Shown here: one piece after another, positions 7,201 to 13,521 of the stretch
Layout of the letters: each line of letters opens with the position of its first letter
Numbering within the stretch: position 1 is the stretch's first letter
From: SXOA01 sp964444865
GTDB lineage: Bacteria; Planctomycetota; Planctomycetia; Pirellulales; Pirellulaceae
DNA length: 25,156 nucleotides
Assembly: GCA_964444865.1 (NCBI GenBank)
Contig: CAYUJE010000047.1
Span: 1-25,156 of the forward strand
Direction: 5' to 3'
Program-made: the position numbers and the translations under genes
The notes under the pieces: generated by a model
Databases searched by the model: none
What the model was told of the DNA's origin: nothing
Seen by the model: the letters and a program-made list of their open reading frames with translations, nothing else

Positions 7201-8502
7201 ATGCAAAAAACCAAGGTCGCTCTCGTCGGGATGGGGACCGTCGGCACCGGCGTAGCTCGGCTGCTGCTGGATCATGGGGACCGCACAGCCCGCCATGCTG
7301 GCTGCATCCTTTGGCTGGAACAGGTTGTCGTCAGCGACATTGCCAAACATCGCGATGTGGAATTGCCAAAGGGACTGCTGTCGAGCGATCTAACGCGCAT
7401 CACCCGCGATCCCGAAATCAAAGTGGTCGCCCATCTGGTGGGGGGAGTGGAGCCCGCCCGCACCATCATGCTCAAGCTGCTGGAGGCCGGAAAAGACGTG
7501 GTGACCGCCAACAAAGCGTTGCTAGCGGAGCACGGCCCTGAGATTTTTGACCGGGCTCGCGAACTCGGCCGCTCCATCGCCTTCGATGCCTGCGTCGCCG
7601 GCGGCATTCCGATTATCACCAACATTGGGCAGTGTTTTTCCGCCAACCAGATTCTTTCGCTCCAAGGGATTCTCAACGGCACTACAAACTTCATCGTTTC
7701 CCAGATGGAGGAGCAAGAAGCGACCTACGCCGACGCTCTGAAAGAGGCCCAGCGCCTCGGCTACGCCGAAGCGGACCCGACGATGGATGTGAGCGGAGCC
7801 GACGCAGCCCAGAAACTGGCGATTCTGGCCCACCTGGCGTTTGGGGCTCGCGTTCACTGGAAGGAAATTCCCTGCGAGGGAATTGAAAAACTCGATGCCG
7901 CGGACATCCGCTACGCTCGCGAACTCGGCTATCGCATCAAGCTCATTGCCGCGGCAAAGCTGCATGAGAACGGCTTGGAACTGCATGTGTCGCCGACGCT
8001 GGTCAAAGTCGGCACTCCGTTGGCAGAAGTGCGGCAGGCCTATAACGCCATCAGCGTCATCGGCGACTCCGTCGGCCCGGTCTTTTTCCACGGCCTCGGT
8101 GCCGGGCAGATGCCGACCGCCTCCGCCGTCGTCGCGGACATGATTGATACAGCCGTGGGAAGAACGCAGATTACGTTTCGCACCCTCGAACTCTGGTCGC
8201 AGCGTGAAGCCCTCGTTTCGCTGCTCGACCACGGACAGCTCTCGGGCCGCTATTACCTTCGGTTTACGGTGGAAGACAAGCCGGGCGTGCTGGCTGAAAT
8301 TGCCGGCGTCCTCGGCCGCCACGCCATCTCCATCGCCTCCCTCATTCAGCACGAACCCAGCGGTGACGGCGGTACGCGAGTGGTCCCCCTGGTCGTCATG
8401 ACCTACCACGCCCGCGAAGGGGCCGCTGCGGCCGCTGTGGCGGAAATTGATCGGCTGAAAGTGGTGAAGGGGGCGAGCGTGAGGATGAGAGTACTCGACT
8501 AA
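7201..8502 (+). CDS. hom: Homoserine dehydrogenase
   Basis: 433 residues, the normal length of the monofunctional ACT-containing form. It reduces aspartate semialdehyde to homoserine with NAD(P)H. The N-terminal Rossmann motif is VGMGTVGTGV (9-18); VTANKALLAEHG (101-112), GILNGTTNFI (156-165) and DVSGADAAQK (196-205), with catalytic Asp201 and Lys205, follow. A C-terminal ACT domain (from about residue 355, YYLRFTVEDKPGVLAEIAG) is the usual site of threonine feedback. No Shine-Dalgarno lies at the normal distance: the family B repeat fills the space to within 6 nt of the ATG. It heads the cluster hom, apgM-like, lysC. Confidence 0.96.
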   Translation: MQKTKVALVGMGTVGTGVARLLLDHGDRTARHAGCILWLEQVVVSDIAKHRDVELPKGLLSSDLTRITRDPEIKVVAHLVGGVEPARTIMLKLLEAGKDVVTANKALLAEHGPEIFDRARELGRSIAFDACVAGGIPIITNIGQCFSANQILSLQGILNGTTNFIVSQMEEQEATYADALKEAQRLGYAEADPTMDVSGADAAQKLAILAHLAFGARVHWKEIPCEGIEKLDAADIRYARELGYRIKLIAAAKLHENGLELHVSPTLVKVGTPLAEVRQAYNAISVIGDSVGPVFFHGLGAGQMPTASAVVADMIDTAVGRTQITFRTLELWSQREALVSLLDHGQLSGRYYLRFTVEDKPGVLAEIAGVLGRHAISIASLIQHEPSGDGGTRVVPLVVMTYHAREGAAAAAVAEIDRLKVVKGASVRMRVLD

Positions 8503-8509
8503 ATGACCA

Positions 8510-8577
8510 AAGCCCTCATGTCTAATGACTAATGTCAAACCAAATCTCTCTTCATTAGTCATTAGACATTAGGGCTT
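8510..8577. repeat. Family D palindrome between hom and the apgM-like gene
   Basis: Two 25-nt arms (8510-8534 and 8553-8577, one mismatch), with core TCTAATGACTAATG, surround an 18-nt loop. It begins 7 nt after the hom stop codon and ends 20 nt before the next ATG. It may act as a processing or attenuation hairpin. Only one copy in the window. Confidence 0.8.
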
Positions 8578-8597
8578 AGTCGTTGCGACTGAAGAAA

Positions 8598-9800
8598 ATG
8601 AAATACGCGATAATAATTCCTGACGGCTGTGCCGACGAGCCAATCGACGCGCTCGGCGGAAAAACCCCGCTGCAAGCTGCCGATATTCCGGCGATGGATG
8701 GGATTGCGCGCACGGGCATCGTTGGCCGTTCGAACAATACGCCGGCTCATCTGCCGGCCGGGTCCGATGTGGCCAATTTGAGCCTGTTTGGCTACGACCC
8801 GAATCTGTTTTTCACCGGGCGAGCTCCGCTGGAAGCGGCGGCCCAAGGGATCAAACTCGGGCCGGAAGATTGGGCCATCCGCTGCAATCTGGTCTGCGTG
8901 CAAGACGGCGTGATGAAGAGCTTTACGGCTGGTCATATCTCCTCGCCGGAGGCGGCGGAGCTCTTGAAATCGGCTCAGAAGCATCTCGGAGCGGATAATT
9001 TGGAATTCGTCCCGGGGGTGAGCTATCGCAACCTGCTGCTTTATCGCGGCGAGAAAGTGCCGGCTCCGTTCAGTCGCGATACGAAAACGACTCCGCCGCA
9101 CGACATCACCGACCAGCCCGTCGCCGGCCATTTGCCCAGTGGACCCGGTAGCGACCTGCTCAACACCCTGATGGGCTTCAGCCAGCCGCTGTTTGCTACG
9201 CACCCCGTCAACGTTGCACGTGAAGCAGCAGGAAAACTACCTGCTTCGCAAGTCTGGCTCTGGGGCCTCGGCAAAACGCCGTCGCTCACCTCCTTTCACG
9301 AATTGCACGGCAAGCATGGCAAGATGATCACGGCAGTCGACCTGCTTCGCGGTCTGGCTGCTCTCATCGGCTGGGACCGGATTGAAGTCCCCGGCGCGAC
9401 CGGCTACACCGACACCGATTATGGGGCCAAGGGGCGCTACGCGGTGGAAGCCCTCGAGACCACCGATATCATTTGCGTGCATGTCGAAGCGACCGACGAA
9501 GCCTCGCACGAAGGAGATTTTCGCAAGAAAGTCGAGGCTTTGGAACAAATCGACCGCCACATCGTCGCACCCCTCCATGCCGCCCTGAAAACCTACGGCG
9601 ATTACCGCATCCTCGTCTCCCCCGACCATCCCACCACCTGCCGCATCAAAACCCATGCCCACGGCCACGTCCCCTTCGCCCTCTGCGGCAGCGGTGTAAA
9701 AGCGGCTGGGATGACAACGTATGATGAAGTGACGGCAGCCCAGTCGGAGCTGTGTTTTGATCGGGGGTGGGAACTCATGCCGTATTTCCTAAAAACATAG
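8598..9800 (+). CDS. ApgM-like phosphoglycerate mutase family protein, probable homoserine kinase
   Basis: 400 residues from ATG 8598 (a TTG at 8583 is in frame but less likely). It belongs to the cofactor-independent, archaeal-type phosphoglycerate mutase branch of the alkaline phosphatase superfamily: YAIIIPDGCADEP (3-15) holds a metal-binding Asp, AGSDVANLSLFGYDP (54-68) the nucleophilic Ser56, and VEATDEASHEGD plus SPDHPTTCRIKTHAHGHVPF the second metal-binding set. Members clustered with hom and lysC or thrC have been proposed, and in Bacteroides as I recall shown, to be the homoserine kinase that replaces ThrB. It sits between hom and lysC, and no GHMP-type thrB is seen here, so homoserine kinase is the preferred reading; a glycolytic mutase remains possible. 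The ribosome site is weak (GAAGAAA). Confidence 0.85.
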   Translation: MKYAIIIPDGCADEPIDALGGKTPLQAADIPAMDGIARTGIVGRSNNTPAHLPAGSDVANLSLFGYDPNLFFTGRAPLEAAAQGIKLGPEDWAIRCNLVCVQDGVMKSFTAGHISSPEAAELLKSAQKHLGADNLEFVPGVSYRNLLLYRGEKVPAPFSRDTKTTPPHDITDQPVAGHLPSGPGSDLLNTLMGFSQPLFATHPVNVAREAAGKLPASQVWLWGLGKTPSLTSFHELHGKHGKMITAVDLLRGLAALIGWDRIEVPGATGYTDTDYGAKGRYAVEALETTDIICVHVEATDEASHEGDFRKKVEALEQIDRHIVAPLHAALKTYGDYRILVSPDHPTTCRIKTHAHGHVPFALCGSGVKAAGMTTYDEVTAAQSELCFDRGWELMPYFLKT

Positions 9801-9816
9801 ATTCCACCAATTTTCA

Positions 9817-9847
9817 AATCTGCAATCTGAAATCCTCAATCTGCAAT
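9817..9847 (+). repeat. AT-rich short direct repeat before lysC
   Basis: Two exact copies of AATCTGCAAT (9817-9826 and 9838-9847) separated by a similar AATCCTC-containing unit. They fill the intergenic gap and end 5 nt before the lysC ATG, with no Shine-Dalgarno visible. The composition resembles the family E repeat downstream of lysC. Confidence 0.6.
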
Positions 9848-9852
9848 TTCCC

Positions 9853-11631
9853 ATGCCTCTCATCGTTCAAAAATTCGGCGGCACCTCGGTCGCCAATCCG
9901 GAAAAAATCCTCAAGGCCGCTCGGCGGGCGATTCGTGCCCAGCAGGAGGGGAACCAGGTAGTGATGGTGGTCTCTGCCATGGGACACAGCACCGATGAGC
10001 TGATTGATCTCGCCCGGCAGATCACGGAAAAACCGCCGGCCCGCGAGATGGACATGCTTCTTTCGACGGGCGAGCAGGTGAGCGTGGCCCTCGTGGCGAT
10101 GGCGATTCATTCGCTCGGTCACAAAGCCGTCAGCATGACCGGGGCCCAGATTGGTATCAAAACGGATACCACGCACGGCAAGGCCCGTATCCGGAGCATT
10201 GAAACTGCCCGGATGAAGAAGGTCCTTGATGCCGGCAACATCATCATTGCCGCCGGTTTTCAGGGGATTGATGAGGATTTCAACATCACCACGCTCGGCC
10301 GCGGCGGCAGCGACACGACGGCAGTGGCACTGGCAGCCGTGCTGCGAGCGGATGCTTGCGAGATTTACACCGACGTGGACGGCGTTTACACGACTGACCC
10401 CCGCGTGGTGCCGGAGGCCCGTCGCGTCAGCCGCATCAGCTATGACGAGATGTTGGAACTCGCCAGCCTGGGGGCCGGCGTGATGCACAGCCGCAGCATC
10501 GAGTTTGGCAAGAAGTTCGACGTGCCGATTCACGTCCGGAGCAGTTTCACCGACCAGCCTGGCACCATGATTGTCGCCGAGCCCGAAAGACCCGACCAAC
10601 CGGTGAGCGGTGCGGCTATTACTAAGGACGAAGCCCGCATCAGCGTGCAAGGCGTTCCCGATGTTCCTGGCACCAGCCTGGAGATTTTCAGCCGCATCGC
10701 CGCCAAGAATATCTCCGTGGACATGATCGTGCAAAACGTCGGCGAATCGGGCAAGGCGGACATCTCCTTCACCGTTCCGCAACTGGATTTCGACACGGCT
10801 TTGGAAGCCGTGAAGGAAGCGGCAAAGCTGGTGGGAGCCGCGGATGTCACTTCGGACAGCAACGTGGCCAAGGTTTCCGTCGTGGGCCTGGGGATGGCCC
10901 GCCAGACGGGCGTCGCCCAGAAGATGTTCAAGGCACTCGCGGATGCCGGCATCAATATCCAGATGATTACGACCAGTGAAATCAAAATCAGCGTCCTCGT
11001 CAGTCGCGACGATTCGCAGCGGGCCCTGCGAATCGTTCACCAGGCTTTTGAACTCGAAAAAGAGCCGGCCAGCACCGTCAAACCGCTGGCCCATCGCACC
11101 ACTTCCCCCGATGCCGCCGACGTCGCCGAACGCTTGCAGCGGATTTCGATGGAGGGGCTGACGATCGACGACATCTCCCTCGACCCTTCTCAGGCCCGAG
11201 TCAGCATCAGCGGTGTTCCCAACACACCCGGTATTGCCGCCAAAGTCTTTGAAGAGATCGCCGCTGCCGGCATCTTTGTGGACATGATCGTGCAAAGCCA
11301 CCCCAGCACGGGGGGCAGCGCGGTCCTCAGTTTCACGGTGCCGCAAAAACAACTCACCCAAAGCGTGACCGCGGCCGAGAAAATTGCTAAATCACTGCAC
11401 TGCAAGGCCGTCACCAGCAGCCCGATCATCGCCAAGCTCTCGGTCAGCGGTGTCGGCCTGCGGACGCACACCGGCGTCGCCATCCGCATGTTCAAAGCCC
11501 TGAGCGAAGCCGGCATCAACCTCGACCTCATCAACACCAGTGAAGTCCGCGTCAACGTCGTCGTCGACGGCTTGCAAGGAGAAAAGGGAATGAAGCAACT
11601 GCAGGCGGCCTTTGCGGATGTGATGCGGTAA
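9853..11631 (+). CDS. lysC: Aspartate kinase with four ACT domains
   Basis: 592 residues, far longer than the usual about 410. It phosphorylates aspartate, the entry step to lysine, threonine and methionine. The kinase domain (1 to about 245) has KFGGTSV (7-13), LLSTGEQVSVAL, GRGGSDTTAVALAA and TDVDGVYTTDPR. The regulatory half has two tandem ACT pairs: about 265-405 and about 445-590. The pairs are internal duplicates: GVPDVPGTSLEIFSRIAAKN and GVPNTPGIAAKVFEEIAAAG match, as do VVGLGMARQTGVAQKMFKAL and VSGVGLRTHTGVAIRMFKAL. Four-ACT aspartate kinases are known from cyanobacteria and some other phyla. The duplication suggests more than one effector site or cooperative control by lysine and threonine. 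Confidence 0.96.
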   Translation: MPLIVQKFGGTSVANPEKILKAARRAIRAQQEGNQVVMVVSAMGHSTDELIDLARQITEKPPAREMDMLLSTGEQVSVALVAMAIHSLGHKAVSMTGAQIGIKTDTTHGKARIRSIETARMKKVLDAGNIIIAAGFQGIDEDFNITTLGRGGSDTTAVALAAVLRADACEIYTDVDGVYTTDPRVVPEARRVSRISYDEMLELASLGAGVMHSRSIEFGKKFDVPIHVRSSFTDQPGTMIVAEPERPDQPVSGAAITKDEARISVQGVPDVPGTSLEIFSRIAAKNISVDMIVQNVGESGKADISFTVPQLDFDTALEAVKEAAKLVGAADVTSDSNVAKVSVVGLGMARQTGVAQKMFKALADAGINIQMITTSEIKISVLVSRDDSQRALRIVHQAFELEKEPASTVKPLAHRTTSPDAADVAERLQRISMEGLTIDDISLDPSQARVSISGVPNTPGIAAKVFEEIAAAGIFVDMIVQSHPSTGGSAVLSFTVPQKQLTQSVTAAEKIAKSLHCKAVTSSPIIAKLSVSGVGLRTHTGVAIRMFKALSEAGINLDLINTSEVRVNVVVDGLQGEKGMKQLQAAFADVMR

Positions 11632-11640
11632 GAGGAAATC

Positions 11641-11750
11641 AGAAATCTCAAATCTCAAACAAATTCCAAAGGGGAATCGAGAATTGGGAAACTCTGCGTT
11701 TCTGAATTGGGTTTTTCTGACTTCAATATTGTTTGAGATTTGAGATTTCT
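11641..11750. repeat. Family E long palindrome between lysC and the methyltransferase
   Basis: Perfect 21-nt arms (11641-11661 and 11730-11750) containing AAATCTCAAATCTCAAAC, with a 68-nt AT-rich loop that itself has a near repeat of GAATTGGG. It begins 9 nt after the lysC stop and ends 11 nt before the next start codon. Confidence 0.8.
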
Positions 11751-11761
11751 TCCCTTCAAAA

Positions 11762-12541
11762 ATGCCAGCTACTGCCGCCAACCTCTACGACTATCCCCGC
11801 TACTACGACCTCGTCTTCGGCTCCGACTGGAAGGCCGAGTTCGATTTCCTCCGCGCGGCCTTTGACGAATTTGTGACGGGCAAGACGAAACGGCTCTTCG
11901 AGCCCGCCTGCGGCACTGGGCGGCTGGTGTATCGGCTGGCGAAAGCCGGTTACAGCGTTTCGGGGCTCGACCTCAACCCCCGGGCGGTCGATTACTGCAA
12001 CCGTCGGCTGGCAAAACACGATCTGCCGGAGACCGCTTTCATTGGGGACATGGCGAAGTTCACGTTACCTAAACCCGTGGATGCGGCCTTTAACACCATC
12101 AACAGCTTTCGGCACTTGCCGACGGAAGCGTTGGCCCGGGCACACCTGAAATGCATGGCCCAGGCGATTCGCAAAGGAGGCGTCTACGTTCTCGGCCTGC
12201 ACCTTACGCCCACCGAAGGGGAACCGCTCACCGAAGAATCCTGGTCGGCCCGCCGCGGCCACCTCTGCATCAATACTCACCTGCAGACTTTTGAAGTCGA
12301 CCGTCGCGGCCGGATGGAACGCTGCCGGATGACGATGGATGTCTATTCCCCCACCGACCAATTCCAGATTGTGGACGAACTCCGATTTCGGACCTATACC
12401 TTGCCGCAACTCCGCCGGCTGCTGGCGGAAGTGCCCGAACTGGAATTGGTGGACGTGTTTGATTTCAGCTACTCGCTCGAAGAATCCGCAATCCTCGACG
12501 CGGCTACGCAGGATGTGGTGCTGATCCTGCGACGAAAGTAG
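11762..12541 (+). CDS. Class I SAM-dependent methyltransferase
   Basis: 259 residues. Motif I is LFEPACGTGRL (45-55) and GLDLNP (68-73) supplies the acidic residue that binds the SAM ribose; GDMAKFTLPKPVDAAFNTIN carries motifs II-III. The substrate cannot be told. The N-terminus LYDYPRYYDLVF is common to small-molecule methyltransferases. It follows lysC by 130 nt, but a link to amino-acid synthesis is not established. The stop codon TAG (12539-12541) is the GTAG end of a family B repeat, so the repeat defines the C-terminus. Confidence 0.88.
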   Translation: MPATAANLYDYPRYYDLVFGSDWKAEFDFLRAAFDEFVTGKTKRLFEPACGTGRLVYRLAKAGYSVSGLDLNPRAVDYCNRRLAKHDLPETAFIGDMAKFTLPKPVDAAFNTINSFRHLPTEALARAHLKCMAQAIRKGGVYVLGLHLTPTEGEPLTEESWSARRGHLCINTHLQTFEVDRRGRMERCRMTMDVYSPTDQFQIVDELRFRTYTLPQLRRLLAEVPELELVDVFDFSYSLEESAILDAATQDVVLILRRK

Positions 12542-12589
12542 TCCGCTCACTCCGTGAGCGGACGCCAGCACACGGAGTGTGCTGGCTAC
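12538..12589 (-). repeat. Family B twin-hairpin repeat between convergent genes
   Basis: A 52-nt unit, opposite in orientation to the 7141 copy. Two perfect 9-bp stems have loops CTCCG (12550-12554) and CGGAG (12573-12577), which are exact reverse complements. It separates the convergent methyltransferase and NUDIX genes, contains the TAG stop of the former and shares its last base with the stop of the latter. It could work as a bidirectional terminator, though no U-tract follows. Confidence 0.85.
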
Positions 12590-13206
12590 TAAAGAAACAA
12601 CGCCTTCAAACAAATCTGCGACCAAGTCTCAAACTGGGCCAGGTCGAGATTGAGTTTTTCCACGGGTTGAAAGCCGGCTTCGATGATGTCGGGTTCGAGC
12701 GCTTTGACGAGCGGTTTTTCGACGTCGAAGATGTGAACGATGCCGAGGTGAACCTTGCCGACTTCGGTCTGATCGTCGTTGATGAGACCGACGAGGCCGG
12801 CACGGTACGGGGTGTCAATCTGCACTTCCTCCGCCAGCTCCCGACGCATCCCTTCCTCATAGGGACTTTTACAGGTCCGGTCTTCCGATGAAATATGCCC
12901 GCCAATGCCAATGCTCCGCTTGGCATGCAGGCGGCTTTCCCCCTGGCCCTTGCCACGAGTGTATTGAAAAACGCAGACCCGGCCAGCCGAATCGCGGTAG
13001 CGGAACAGCACATAGGGAATGAGCTGCTTGTAACTGGGATCGAGCTCCACCTGCCCGCGCGGACGGTAGCTGCCGTGTTCCGGCTTGAGGAGCTCCGTGA
13101 GATACCGTTTGGTATCACTGGAGAAACCTTGAAAATGCCCTAGTTTTTGGAAGAGACTGGTTGGAACGACGAGCACGTGCTCCACGGCCACCGAAGAAGC
13201 AGGCAT
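12589..13206 (-). CDS. NUDIX hydrolase-like protein
   Basis: 205 residues. The Nudix box lies at about 103-130: GGHISSED, an extended insert, then RRELAEEV, which keeps the metal-binding glutamates (Glu123, Glu126, Glu127) of the REUxEE core. The first half is longer than the canonical GX5EX7 spacing. The N-terminus (EHVLVVPTSLFQKLGHFQGF) and PYVLFRYRDSAGRVCVFQYTR match a group of bacterial proteins often annotated 'phosphoesterase' or NUDIX of unknown substrate. Family members hydrolyse nucleoside diphosphates linked to another moiety. A short AGGA lies about 8 nt before the ATG. Confidence 0.88.
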   Translation of the reverse strand: MPASSVAVEHVLVVPTSLFQKLGHFQGFSSDTKRYLTELLKPEHGSYRPRGQVELDPSYKQLIPYVLFRYRDSAGRVCVFQYTRGKGQGESRLHAKRSIGIGGHISSEDRTCKSPYEEGMRRELAEEVQIDTPYRAGLVGLINDDQTEVGKVHLGIVHIFDVEKPLVKALEPDIIEAGFQPVEKLNLDLAQFETWSQICLKALFL

Positions 13207-13317
13207 GGCAAATCCTGACGAAAGAGAAAGGGGACAAAGAGCGGTCCCTCGCTACTCACCCCAGTATATCGGTTATGGGAACGGGTCGGGAGGATAGGGT
13301 CGGGGCGGTCTGAGGTA

Positions 13318-13389
13318 GGGGTCGGGAGGGGTTTCGCGGTGCGATAGTCCACTTCGGCGGATTGGGGTCGCGAAACCCCTCCCGACCCC
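13318..13389. repeat. Family A palindromic element
   Basis: Perfect 21-nt arms (13318-13338 and 13369-13389) beginning GGGGTCGGGAGGGG and ending TTTCGCG, with a 30-nt loop. Partial family A units (GGGTCGGGA) also occur at about 13283-13305 just upstream. Confidence 0.85.
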
Positions 13390-13427
13390 GTGAGGCGAGA
13401 AACGGGATCGATGCCGGATCGGCGAGG

Positions 13428-13503
13428 ACGAGTTCAGGAAGAGTTTTCGCACCTGCATTTTCTTCTAGCCGGAGTTCTTCCCGCGAAAGCCCTTCCCGAC
13501 CCC
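13428..13503. repeat. Family A palindromic element, degenerate copy
   Basis: The right arm (about 13482-13503) is a good family match ending CCTTCCCGACCCC. The left arm (about 13428-13450, with GAAGAGTTTTCGC) has diverged. It is in tandem with the copy at 13318 and ends 18 nt before the cytochrome start codon. Confidence 0.65.
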
Positions 13504-13509
13504 TTTGTG

Positions 13510-13515
13510 TAAAAT
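13510..13515 (+). promoter_or_regulatory. Candidate -10 box of the cytochrome gene
   Basis: TAAAAT lies 6 nt before the ATG at 13522. If used, transcription would start at or next to the ATG, giving a leaderless mRNA. Any -35 would lie inside the family A repeat. Weak evidence. Confidence 0.25.
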
Positions 13516-13521
13516 CGGAAC

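Larger units (their letters stand above)
13207..13521. other. Divergent intergenic region filled with family A repeats
   Basis: Of 315 nt between the NUDIX gene and the cytochrome gene, about 220 nt are family A material: partial units near 13283-13305, one complete palindrome and one degenerate palindrome. Otherwise I see only a candidate -10 box before the cytochrome gene. Confidence 0.7.

Noticed and set aside
9814..11361. Long minus-strand open frame opposite lysC (about 515 codons)
   Set aside because: Anti-sense shadow; His/Asp/Gly-rich translation without recognisable motifs, while lysC is unmistakable.
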